From: Cystobacter fuscus
GTDB taxonomy: Bacteria > Myxococcota > Myxococcia > Myxococcales > Myxococcaceae
Assembly (NCBI RefSeq): GCF_002305875.1
Contig: NZ_CP022098.1
Span: 4,774,001-4,838,000, forward strand
DNA length: 64,000 nt
Direction of reading: 5' to 3'
Every line of letters begins with the position of its first letter. Within the stretch, counting starts at the first letter, position 1. The translations under genes and the position numbers were made by a program. Below, piece by piece: positions 1 to 8,757 of this stretch. The notes under the pieces are model-generated. The model saw only the letters and a program-made list of their open reading frames with translations, was not told where the DNA came from and made no database searches.

Positions 1-368
1 CGCTGGGGTCGCTCGTGGGGTTCGTCACGGTGCTGGGGGTCGCCGCGCGCAATGGTATTCTCCTCGTCAGTCATTACCGTCACCTGGAGGTCGAGGAGGG
101 GATGGCCTTCGGTTTCGAACTCGTCCTGCGTGGCACACTCGAGCGGTTGCAGCCCATGGCCATGACGACCCTGACGACGGCGCTGGCGCTGGTCCCGCTC
201 GTGGTGGGGGGTCTCAAGCCAGGGCAGGAGATCGAACATCCCATGGCGGTCGTCATCCTCGGGGGATTGGCCTCATCCGCCGTGCTGAACGTGTTGCTCG
301 TCCCCTCGCTCTTCCTGCGCTTCGCGAGGGGGCCGTCGAACCACGCGGCTCCGTCATCCCCCCCATGA
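1..368 (+). CDS. RND efflux pump inner-membrane permease, C-terminal end (partial)
   Basis: Only the last ~120 residues of a large RND permease (AcrB/CusA type) are present; the gene begins upstream of the window and the reading frame is open from base 3. The visible part holds the last transmembrane helices, with the family-typical run [13 protein letters not shown], the segment [12 protein letters not shown] and [12 protein letters not shown], which is closer to CusA/heavy-metal or HAE-type pumps than to SecDF. It ends in a short Pro/Ser tail. The protein would sit in the inner membrane and drive proton-coupled export through a periplasmic adaptor and an outer-membrane channel. Substrate cannot be read from this fragment. 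It lies 31 bases upstream of a glycosyltransferase on the same strand. Confidence 0.85.
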   Translation, partial: LGSLVGFVTVLGVAARNGILLVSHYRHLEVEEGMAFGFELVLRGTLERLQPMAMTTLTTALALVPLVVGGLKPGQEIEHPMAVVILGGLASSAVLNVLLVPSLFLRFARGPSNHAAPSSPP

Positions 369-399
369 AACCACTGACCGCCGGGATATAAGGCCACGC

Positions 400-1956
400 A
401 TGACTTCCAGGCCGCTGACCGTGACTGCCGATTCGGGCCCCCCCTTTCCATGGACGCGAGGGGTGTTGCTGGTCAGTGCGGTGCTGACCGTGCTCCGGCT
501 CCTCTACTCGACGCAGGTGCAGCTTGCTCCCCAGGAGGCGTACTACTGGCAATATGCCCGCCACCTGGACTGGTCCTACTTCGATCATCCTCCGATGTGC
601 GCGTGGCTCATCGCCCTGGGAGTGAAGATCGCGGGGACCAGCGAGCTGGGGGTGCGGCTGCTCACGGTGACGTCGGGAACGGTGCTCACGCTGCTGCTCT
701 ATTCGCTCGGGACCCGCCTGTATTCGCCCGCGGTGGGCGCGTTCACGGCGCTCGCGGCCAACATGACGGTGCTCTTCGGGTTGGGCGCGGTGGTGATGAC
801 GCCGGACGTGCCGCTCGTGCTCTTCTGGACGGCGGCGCTGCGTGTGTTGTGCGAGCTGGTGCTCCCGGATGGGAAGGGACCGGGAAGGGGCGCGTTCCGC
901 TGGTACGTGCTGGGCCTGCTCTGTGGGCTCGCGATGCTGTCGAAGTATACCGCCGCGCTGCTGCCCCCGCAGATCCTCGTGACGGCGCTGCTGACGCCGC
1001 GAGGCCGGGCCGCCCTGCGCACGCCTCACCCCTACCTCGCGGTGCTGCTCGCTCTCGCCGTCTTCACGCCGGTCCTCTACTGGAACGCCACGCATGGATG
1101 GGCCTCCTTCTCCTTCCAGACGCGAGGCCGGGCGGAGACGGTGCATGGAGTGCAACCCCATCTCATCGGGCGCTACCTGGGTCTGCAGGCCGTGGCGGTG
1201 GGCCCGTTGTTGTATGGGGCCTTGCTCGCCTCGACGGTGCATGTCGCGCGGCGGGCGTTGAAGGGAGATCCCCGTGCACAACTCCTGGGCCTCGCGAGTC
1301 TGCCCGGACTGCTCGTCTTCACGGCGGTGAGCCCGTTCCACTGGGTGAAGATGAACTGGGTGGCTCCGGCCTACCTGGGCCTGTTCGTGGCGACCGTGGC
1401 TCGGGCGTGGGAACTTCGAGCGGTGCCGTGGCGGCGTGTTCATGGACTGCTCACCCTGAGCACCGGAGGGGCGCTCGTGCTGGGCATGTATCTCATGCCC
1501 TTCTCTCCCCTCATTCCCTTCCGGGAGAAGGACAACCTGGTGAATGGCTGGCGGGAGCTGGCCGCGCACGTGCAAACCTACCGCGAGCAATGGGACGCTT
1601 CCGCCCGGCCTCCCCTGGTCATCGGGTGGGGCTACAAGACGGCGAGCGAGCTGGCCTTCTACCTGCCGGATCATCCTGAAACGCAGTCGGATGGGGCCCT
1701 CGGTGGCTCCGGACTGGCTTATGACTTCTGGATGGACAGGGTGCGCGGGCTGGACACGGATGCGATCATCGTCTCGGACGCGCGGCAGCCCCTGCGCGAC
1801 GCGGAGGAGCGTCTGCGGGACCACTGCGACGAGGTGCGCGCGCTCGAGCCAGTGACAGTGTACCGGGGTTTCCGGCCGGTGACGACCTTCGGTCTCTGGC
1901 ATTGCGAGCACTGGCATGCGTCGAGCGACCGCCGCCGTGGACCGGATGGCCCTTGA
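400..1956 (+). CDS. GT39/ArnT-like membrane glycosyltransferase
   Basis: A 518-residue polytopic membrane protein of the GT-C fold (PMT_2/ArnT-like, GT39). The first helix is followed by the family's extracytoplasmic motif region PQEAYYWQYARHLDWSYFDHPP (residues ~44-65), where the usual Asp-Glu pair is Gln-Glu here. About ten hydrophobic helices follow, then a soluble C-terminal domain. Family members transfer a sugar or aminosugar from a polyprenyl-phosphate donor to lipid A, protein or another acceptor on the periplasmic face. Donor and acceptor are unknown here. The ATG at 400 is 31 bases after the RND stop codon, so the two could be co-transcribed, but no functional link is evident. Confidence 0.82.
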   Translation: MTSRPLTVTADSGPPFPWTRGVLLVSAVLTVLRLLYSTQVQLAPQEAYYWQYARHLDWSYFDHPPMCAWLIALGVKIAGTSELGVRLLTVTSGTVLTLLLYSLGTRLYSPAVGAFTALAANMTVLFGLGAVVMTPDVPLVLFWTAALRVLCELVLPDGKGPGRGAFRWYVLGLLCGLAMLSKYTAALLPPQILVTALLTPRGRAALRTPHPYLAVLLALAVFTPVLYWNATHGWASFSFQTRGRAETVHGVQPHLIGRYLGLQAVAVGPLLYGALLASTVHVARRALKGDPRAQLLGLASLPGLLVFTAVSPFHWVKMNWVAPAYLGLFVATVARAWELRAVPWRRVHGLLTLSTGGALVLGMYLMPFSPLIPFREKDNLVNGWRELAAHVQTYREQWDASARPPLVIGWGYKTASELAFYLPDHPETQSDGALGGSGLAYDFWMDRVRGLDTDAIIVSDARQPLRDAEERLRDHCDEVRALEPVTVYRGFRPVTTFGLWHCEHWHASSDRRRGPDGP

Positions 1957-2214
1957 ACATCTCTCACCACCTCGGGCTCCCGCGTTTCACTGGCAGAGGG
2001 CGCCGATTCTACAAGCCCCTCGTTGGGATGCGCGGCGCCTCGCGGGAAGGTAACGTCCCTCGCGTGGCATGAACGTCAGGGGCACTTGGAACCCTGGAGC
2101 GCCGAATAAGCGGGACGAGCACCCTGTTTCCACCCGAAGGCTTGTAAGTTGGGTTGGCTTGCTGGCGCGACGACGTCATGGGGACCGGGTCCTCGCCAAC
2201 GGGTGTGCTCCTTC

Positions 2215-5200
2215 ATGTTGGATATTCCAGGGTACAGGGTTCTTGGCATCCTCCGGGCCATGGGCTCGAACGCGCTGTTCCAGGCGGTGCGCGAGGCCGA
2301 TGGCCTGCCCGTCATCCTCAAGACGCCCATGGCGGCCTCTCCCGGTCGCATGGAGAGCGAGCGGTACCGGCGGGAGTTCGGCATCCTGCAGCGGCTGCGG
2401 GACGTGCGGGGCGTGGCCAGGCCCTATGCCTGCGAGCGGCTCGGTGAGCGGCCCGTGCTGCTGCTGGAGCGGGTGCAGGGGAAGACCCTGTCCGAGTCCA
2501 CGTCGACGGGGGAGCCCCTGGAGCTGTCCCTCTTCTTGAATCTGGCCCTGTCGCTGGTGTCCACCCTGGGCGAGGTCCACTGCCGCAACGTCATCCACAA
2601 GGACATCAAACCCTCCAACATCATCCTGGAGCCGTCGGGGGAAGCGCGGCTCATCGACTTCGGCGTGGCCACGCTGCAGAAGGTGGAGTACCTGGACGCG
2701 GCGCCGACGCATCTCATCGAAGGCACGCTGGCGTACATGTCGCCGGAGCAGACGGGACGGATGAACCGGGCGGTGGACTACCGCACCGACTTCTACTCCC
2801 TGGGCGTCACCTTCTACGAGTTGCTCACGGGGCAGCGTCCCTTCCAGGGCAAGGATGCGCTCGAGTGGTTTCACGCCCATATGGCGCAGCGGCCCACGCC
2901 TCCGCACGAGCTCCATCCCCAGGTGCCCCCGGCCCTGTCCGCCCTCGTCCTCAAGCTGCTGGCGAAGACCGCCGAGGAGCGCTACCAGAGCACCGAGGGC
3001 CTGCGGGCGGACCTGGAGCGCTGCCGCGAGGCGTTGAGCCAGAACACGCGGGAGGTGTTCGCGCTGGGCACCCAGGACCGGCCCGACCGGTTCCAACTGC
3101 CGCAGCGGCTCTACGGCCGCGAGGCCCAGGTGGCCACCCTGCTCGAGGGCTTCGAGCGGGTGTCGCGCACGGAGAGGCCGGAGCTGTTCCTGGTCAGCGG
3201 GTACTCGGGCATCGGCAAGTCCTCCGTGGTGAACGAGTTGCACAAACCCGTGGTGCAGTGCCGCGGCTTCTTCCTGAGTGGCAAGTTCGAGCAGTTCCAG
3301 CGGGACATTCCCTACGCCACCCTGGCGCAGACCCTTCGCGGGCTGGTGCAGCAATTGCTCGCGGGGAGCGAGGAAGACATCACCCGGTGGCGCCAACAGG
3401 TCAACGACACCTGGGAGGGCCACGGCCAGATGCTCGTGGAGCTGGTGCCCCAGCTGGAGGTGCTGGTGGGCCCCCAGCCCGCGCTCCAGCAGGTGCCCCC
3501 GCGCGAGGCCCAGCGCCGCTTCTATCAGGTGGTCCGCCGGTTCTTCGCCGTGTTCGCCACCCGGGCGCATCCCATGGTGGTGTTCCTGGATGACCTGCAG
3601 TGGGCGGATCTGGCCAGTCTGCAATTGCTTTCTCAATTGCTCACCCACCCGGAGAGCCCCCCGGTGCTGTGGATGGGCGCCTACCGGGACAACGAGGTGA
3701 GCCCCTCGCACCCGCTGATGCAGGTGTTGGAAGGGATTGGTAAGGAGGGGGCGAGGATGACGAACCTCCGCCTGGAGCCACTGAGCGTGGCGCAGGTGGA
3801 GCACATGGTGGCCGACACGCTGCCGGGAGCGGGAAGGGAAGTGGTCGCGCCCCTCTCGGCGCTGGTGCACGAGAAGACGGGGGGCAACCCCTTCTTCCTG
3901 CTGCAGTTGCTGGTGGCGCTCCACCAGGATGGCCTGCTGGTGCGGGTGCCCGGAGACGGCTGGCAGTGGGACGCGGAGGAGGTGCGGGCCCGGGACTACT
4001 CGGAGAACATCGTCGACTTCATGGTGGGCAAGCTGCGCCAGTTCCCCCCGGGCACGCAGCACCTGCTGCGCCTGGCGGCATGCGTGGGCAATGTCTTCTC
4101 ACCCCAGATGCTGGGCTTTCTCGCCGACCTGGGAGACGTGGAACAAGGGCTCGAGCCCGCGTTCCAGGAAGGCATGCTGATGCGCTTGGGCCCGGAGAAG
4201 TACCGCTTCCTGCACGACCGCATCCAGCAGGCGGCCCATCGCCTCCTCTCCGAAGCGGAGCGCGAGGCCGTCCACCTGCGCATCGGCCGCCTGCTGCTCG
4301 AGCGCCTGTCCCAGGACGAGGCGCGCGAGTCACTCTTCGACGTGGTCAGCCAGCTCAACGCCGGGGTGGGCCTGATCGAGGAGGCCACGGAGCGTCACGA
4401 GCTCGCGCGGCTGAACGCCGAGGCGGGGGCCAGGGCCATGGCCGCGGTCGCACTCCGCCCCGCCATCACCTATTTCGCGACGGCCTTCCCGCTCATTCCG
4501 GGAGACCCCTGGGAGACGGATCATGCACTGGCCTTCAAGCTGAAGCTTACCCAGGCGCGCTGTGAGTACATGAGCGGCAACATCCCCGAGGCGCGCCGTC
4601 TGGTGGAGAAGCTCCTTCCCCGGGCGCGCACCCGTTCGGACATCGAGGCCTGCTATGGCTTGAAGCACGACGTCCACTTCGCCGCGGTCGAGCGCCAGGA
4701 AGGCATTGCCTGCATGTTGGAATGTCTGGCGTTGCTGGGCATGCCGCTGCCGCGGGACCCCTCCTGGGAGGAGGCGGTGGCCGCTCATGAAGAGGTGTGG
4801 GTCCTGCTGGGGGAGCGTCCCATCGCGAGCCTCGTCGAGCTGCCACTCACGACGGATCCGGACATGAAGCTGGTCATCAGCGCCCTCTTCAAGCTCTTCA
4901 ATTCCGCGTTCTCCACCAACGCCCACCTGCTCGTCGTCCTCTTGAGCCGGATGGTCTGCCTCTCCCTCCGCCACGGCGTCGTGGATTCCGCCGCGCTCGG
5001 ATTCAGCTGGTTTGGCGTCATCACCGGTTCGCTCTTCAAGCGCTACCGGGATGGCCTTGCCTTCACACGGCTCGCCTACGAATTCGTCGAGCGGTGCAAG
5101 CTGGCCTTCATCCGGCCGGATGTCCTCCTCAGCTCGCAGTTCATCAGCTACTGGAACCAGCCCCTTCCCAAGGCGCAGGAGTTCGTCCTCAGCGGTCTCC

Positions 5201-7491
5201 ATCACGCGCTTCAAGTGGGGAACGTCTCCGCCGCCGCCTATTGTGGCCTGGATATCTTCCTCAACCGCCTGGCCATGGGGCACAACCTGGAGGAGGTCCA
5301 CCAGGAGTCGCTCGCGCGCGGTGAGTTCTTGCGCAAGACGGGCTTCCTGGATCCCCAGGAGTCGCTCCTGCTCAATCAGCGCTACGTGCAGCAGCTGCGC
5401 GGACTCACCCTCTCGTTCGGCACGCTGAACGGGGATGGCTTCGATGAGTGGGCCTTCGAGACCCAACTGCCGACCATTCCCAGGAGAAGCACGCGTGTCT
5501 TCTGGATCACCAGGCTCCAGTCGCGCTTCATGTGCGGCGACTACGCGGAAGCCCGCAGGGCCGCGGACAAGGCGGCCGAGCTCCTACGGGCCCACAACGG
5601 CATTCTCTACTTCCGCGAGTTCCACCTCTACCGCGCCCTGACCCTGGCCGCGTGCTGTGAGGGCTCCCCGCCCGAGGAGCAGCAGCGGTTGCTCGAGAGC
5701 ATCCAGGGTCACCAGCGGCAGCTCGCGGAGTGGGCGGAGAACTGCCCCGAGAACTTCCTCGCGCTCGAGCGGCTGGTGTCCGCGGAGCTGGCTCGCCTCG
5801 CGGGACGGCCGGATGAGGCGACCTGCGCCTACGAAGATGCCATCCACTCGGCGCGAGAGAACGGGGCCACCCAATACGTGGCACTGGCCAGCGAGCTGGC
5901 CGCGAATTTCTGGCGCACGCGGCGGGCTCCCATCGTCGCCCATGCCTTCGCCCGGGAGGCGCGCGCGGCCTACCGGCAGTGGGGCGCCCAGGGCAAGGTC
6001 CAGCACCTGGAGTCCCTCTGGCCCCACCTCTCCGCCCTGGTGGAAACCCCGGAGGCGCTGACCACCAGCAGCACGGAGTCCACCCGCATCGACGCGCTCA
6101 CGCTCGTCAAGGCCCAGCAGGCCGTCTCCAGTGAGATCGAGCTGGAGCGTCTGGTGAAGACGCTGCTGCAAGCGGCCATCGAGAACGCGGGCGCCCAGCG
6201 AGGCGCCCTGTTGCTGCCCGAGGGGGAGTCGCTGTCGGTGGCGGCCACCTCCGATGCTCCGTCGACGGGGACGACCCCCGCGCTGCCCTGGTCGCTGCTC
6301 TCCTACGTGCGGCGCACGAGGGAGCACGTGCTCATCGGCGATGCCTCCAAGCCGCATCCCTTCTATTCCGACACCTACCTGGCGCACAGCGGAGCGCGCT
6401 CGGTGCTGTGTCTGCCCTTGTTGCGGCAGGAGCAGTTCTGCGGAGTGCTGTACCTGGAGAACAACCTGGCGGCCAATGCCTTCAGCCCGGTGCGGCTGGT
6501 GCTGCTGGGACACCTGGCCTCCCAGGCGGCCATCTCCATCGAGAATGCCCGGCTCTACGAGGATGTCCAACGCGCCCGGACGGAGCTGCACCGGGCGAAC
6601 GAAGAGCTGGAGCAGCGGGTGGAGGCGCGTACCCGCGAGCTCAAGCAGGCCCAGGCCCGGCTGGTGGATACGGCGCGCGAGGTGGGCATGGCGGAGGTCG
6701 CCGCCAATGTGCTGCACAACGTGGGCAACGTGCTCACCAGCGCCGTCGTCAACCTCGAGGTGATGCGCAAGGCGGTGGGCTCGCTGCGCGTGGGCCGCGT
6801 GAAGCAGGCGGCGGCGCTCCTCCTGGAACAGCGCGACCACCTGGTGGACTTCTTGACCAACAACCCCCGGGGCCGACACCTGCCGGACTACCTGGGGGTG
6901 CTGGGCGAGGAGTTGGTGAAGGAGCAGACGCGCCTGATGGAGGACCTGGATGCGATGAACCGGCACATCGAGCACATCCGCGCCATCGTCCAGGTGCAAC
7001 AGACGTATGCGAAGCGGTCGCTGATGACGGAGGAGTGCGAGCTGCCGCGGCTCATCGACGACGCGCTGCGCATCCAGATGGAGGGCTTGCAGCGCCATGG
7101 GGTCACCGTGCACCGGGAGTTGTCGGCGGTGCCGCGGGTGAGGGCGGACAAGCACAAGGTGCTGCAAATCCTCATCAACCTCATCAGCAACGCCAAGCAG
7201 GCGTTGGGGCCGATGCCCGAGGGCCAGCGCAACCTGTGGGTGAGGATGAAGGTGGAGGGGCCGGTGGTGCGCATCCAGGTGGTGGATGATGGCGTGGGCA
7301 TTGCCCCCGAGGTGAAGGGCAAGCTGTTCTCCCACGGCTTCACCACGCGCAAGGACGGCCACGGCTTCGGACTGCACTCCAGCGCGCTGGCGGCACAACT
7401 GCTCAATGGCCGCCTGACCATCGAGAGCGAGGGACCCGGCCGGGGCGCCGTGACCACGCTGGAGCTTCCGCTCGACCCGGCGCGCTCGTAG
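2215..7491 (+). CDS. Ser/Thr kinase - AAA ATPase - GAF - histidine kinase fusion (hybrid sensor)
   Basis: A 1,758-residue cytoplasmic signalling protein. An N-terminal Hanks-type kinase (~1-285) has the catalytic loop HKDIKPSN with Asp130 and DFG Asp148. An AAA_16-type NTPase follows, with Walker A GYSGIGKS (329-336) and a Walker B-like VVFLDDLQWAD. A long helical/TPR-like region (~600-1290) leads to a GAF domain (~1300-1445), a coiled coil, a dimerisation helix with likely phosphoacceptor His1501 (NVLHNVGN), and a HATPase domain with DDGVGI (1691-1696) and GHGFGLHSS. The order matches the known trifunctional kinase/ATP-binding/histidine kinase family common in myxobacteria. ATG 2215 is preferred because the kinase domain starts right after it; an in-frame TTG at 2149 would add 22 unrelated residues. 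No partner response regulator is adjacent. Confidence 0.9.
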   Translation: MLDIPGYRVLGILRAMGSNALFQAVREADGLPVILKTPMAASPGRMESERYRREFGILQRLRDVRGVARPYACERLGERPVLLLERVQGKTLSESTSTGEPLELSLFLNLALSLVSTLGEVHCRNVIHKDIKPSNIILEPSGEARLIDFGVATLQKVEYLDAAPTHLIEGTLAYMSPEQTGRMNRAVDYRTDFYSLGVTFYELLTGQRPFQGKDALEWFHAHMAQRPTPPHELHPQVPPALSALVLKLLAKTAEERYQSTEGLRADLERCREALSQNTREVFALGTQDRPDRFQLPQRLYGREAQVATLLEGFERVSRTERPELFLVSGYSGIGKSSVVNELHKPVVQCRGFFLSGKFEQFQRDIPYATLAQTLRGLVQQLLAGSEEDITRWRQQVNDTWEGHGQMLVELVPQLEVLVGPQPALQQVPPREAQRRFYQVVRRFFAVFATRAHPMVVFLDDLQWADLASLQLLSQLLTHPESPPVLWMGAYRDNEVSPSHPLMQVLEGIGKEGARMTNLRLEPLSVAQVEHMVADTLPGAGREVVAPLSALVHEKTGGNPFFLLQLLVALHQDGLLVRVPGDGWQWDAEEVRARDYSENIVDFMVGKLRQFPPGTQHLLRLAACVGNVFSPQMLGFLADLGDVEQGLEPAFQEGMLMRLGPEKYRFLHDRIQQAAHRLLSEAEREAVHLRIGRLLLERLSQDEARESLFDVVSQLNAGVGLIEEATERHELARLNAEAGARAMAAVALRPAITYFATAFPLIPGDPWETDHALAFKLKLTQARCEYMSGNIPEARRLVEKLLPRARTRSDIEACYGLKHDVHFAAVERQEGIACMLECLALLGMPLPRDPSWEEAVAAHEEVWVLLGERPIASLVELPLTTDPDMKLVISALFKLFNSAFSTNAHLLVVLLSRMVCLSLRHGVVDSAALGFSWFGVITGSLFKRYRDGLAFTRLAYEFVERCKLAFIRPDVLLSSQFISYWNQPLPKAQEFVLSGLHHALQVGNVSAAAYCGLDIFLNRLAMGHNLEEVHQESLARGEFLRKTGFLDPQESLLLNQRYVQQLRGLTLSFGTLNGDGFDEWAFETQLPTIPRRSTRVFWITRLQSRFMCGDYAEARRAADKAAELLRAHNGILYFREFHLYRALTLAACCEGSPPEEQQRLLESIQGHQRQLAEWAENCPENFLALERLVSAELARLAGRPDEATCAYEDAIHSARENGATQYVALASELAANFWRTRRAPIVAHAFAREARAAYRQWGAQGKVQHLESLWPHLSALVETPEALTTSSTESTRIDALTLVKAQQAVSSEIELERLVKTLLQAAIENAGAQRGALLLPEGESLSVAATSDAPSTGTTPALPWSLLSYVRRTREHVLIGDASKPHPFYSDTYLAHSGARSVLCLPLLRQEQFCGVLYLENNLAANAFSPVRLVLLGHLASQAAISIENARLYEDVQRARTELHRANEELEQRVEARTRELKQAQARLVDTAREVGMAEVAANVLHNVGNVLTSAVVNLEVMRKAVGSLRVGRVKQAAALLLEQRDHLVDFLTNNPRGRHLPDYLGVLGEELVKEQTRLMEDLDAMNRHIEHIRAIVQVQQTYAKRSLMTEECELPRLIDDALRIQMEGLQRHGVTVHRELSAVPRVRADKHKVLQILINLISNAKQALGPMPEGQRNLWVRMKVEGPVVRIQVVDDGVGIAPEVKGKLFSHGFTTRKDGHGFGLHSSALAAQLLNGRLTIESEGPGRGAVTTLELPLDPARS

Positions 7492-7494
7492 CCG

Positions 7495-7959
7495 TCACCG
7501 CCCGCGGGCCTCGTCTCCTCGCAGGACCATGCACGTGCTGAACACCTTGGCCACGAGGCTGCCCTTGTCGTCCTCGACCTCGCACTCGATCAGCCCGAGC
7601 GTTCGCGTCCGCTTGACCACGCGCCCGGTCGCGCGAAGGCGCGCGTTCCAGATGGGCTTGAGGAACTTCGTCGTGAGATCGAGCGTGGTGAAGCTCTCCT
7701 CGTCCTCGAGCGTCGTGGACATGGCCGCGCCCATCGCCAGATCGGCCAGGTCGCAGATCACTCCCCCATGCAGCGTCCCCATGGGATTGGCATGGCGCGC
7801 CGAGGCGTCCAGCTCCATGACGACGCGGCCTGGCTCGACGCTGGTGAGCAGCAGCCCCAGGAGTCGAGCGATCGGTGGAGGGGGCGTTTCTCCCCGGAGC
7901 ATCTTCTCCATGTCCTGGAGGTGCCGCGTGGTCTTGGGGGAGGGGAGTGGACTGGTCAT
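7495..7959 (-). CDS. PaaI-type hotdog-fold thioesterase
   Basis: A 154-residue single-domain hotdog protein. The signature NPMGTLHGGVICDLADLAMGAA is the PaaI/DUF4442-type active-site segment (HGG turn followed by the long helix). Such enzymes hydrolyse acyl- or aryl-CoA thioesters in the cytoplasm. The ATG at 7959 is preceded by a good ribosome binding site (GAGGAGA, 6 bases upstream of the ATG), which decides it over an upstream in-frame start at 8007. The gene is convergent with the hybrid kinase, with only 3 bases between their stop codons. Its upstream region (7975-8030) is unusually AT-rich and probably carries the promoter. Exact substrate unknown. Confidence 0.85.
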   Translation of the reverse strand: MTSPLPSPKTTRHLQDMEKMLRGETPPPPIARLLGLLLTSVEPGRVVMELDASARHANPMGTLHGGVICDLADLAMGAAMSTTLEDEESFTTLDLTTKFLKPIWNARLRATGRVVKRTRTLGLIECEVEDDKGSLVAKVFSTCMVLRGDEARGR

Positions 7960-8238
7960 GACTTCTCCTCGGCGTGTCTGGGCGGACCCTTTTTGTATTA
8001 CGAGCATAATATATATGGGGCACCAGTTCCAGGGAAGCTTCTCTGTGGCCTCCAGGAAAGAGAAGGGGACTCATCTGGTCTAGGCCCGGATTATTCACCA
8101 GGGGAGAGGAGAAGGAGGGCGGTTGCGGGCGGAACGCCCTGATTTAGCTTGGGTTTGTCCAGAACTCAGGCCGACTCAGAAGCGCCCGCCCGCATGACAC
8201 ACCGTACTCCAGCCGTCCTCCACTTTCATCCCACTTTT

Positions 8239-8617
8239 CCGGTCCACCTCACGAGCGACGCACCACACACCTCCAGCGATGGGGGAGCGCTGTTGCCGAG
8301 GCTGATGGATGAGCGGCTGGGCCTCACCAGCAAGCTGGCCGGGTGCATCCCCGACGCACGCGACCCGGCGCGGGTGGTGCACTCGCGTCTGGAGCGGGTG
8401 CGCCAGCGCGTCTACCAGATGGCCCTGGGCTACGAAGACTGCAACGACGCGCAAGCCCTGCGTCATGACCCGGCCCTCCAGGTGGCGTGCGACCTGATGC
8501 CGCACAGCGGCTCGCCCCTGTCCTCGCAGCCCACGCTCTGCCGCCTGGAGAACGCCGTGGACGGGCCCCGCTGCTCCTGCGCACGGCCACCTGGCCGAGA
8601 CGGCCTCGGACATCTAG
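8239..8617 (+). pseudogene. IS1380-type transposase remnant, copy 1
   Basis: The translation of about 8239-8563 reads like the N-terminal ~110 residues of an IS1380-family transposase (LTSDAPHTSSDGG, LDERLGL-like MDERLGLTSKLAGCIPD, RQRVYQMALGYEDCNDA, LRHDPALQ, SQPTLCRLENAVD). After LENAV the frame is lost. A short piece in another frame (HLAETA) ends at a TAG at 8615-8617. The DDE catalytic core of the normal ~430-residue enzyme is missing, so this is a dead fragment. It stands just upstream of the toxin gene and is repeated downstream of the immunity gene. The stretch 7960-8757 holds no intact gene besides this remnant. Confidence 0.72.
8245..8605 (+). repeat. 361-bp direct repeat, left copy
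   Basis: This stretch matches 11150-11510 base for base as far as I could compare, at a constant offset of 2,905 bp and in the same orientation. It lies within the transposase remnant. Sequence diverges immediately past both ends: on the left there are synonymous differences (CCG GTC against CCA GTT), and on the right ..GGCCTCGGAC.. stands against ..GGCCGAGGTG.. The pair brackets the toxin and immunity genes, so homologous recombination between them could delete or amplify the cassette. Confidence 0.9.
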
Positions 8618-8757
8618 GAGTGATCGTGGTCATCGGGCCAGCGACCCTCACAATGCGCGGGCGGCGGAGACGGCTGAGACTCCGGGCATTTGCCCCCCCT
8701 ATATGGTTGGGCGTCCCGCATCCTATCCTTTAGGGCTGCTACACCTGGGGGCGGCCA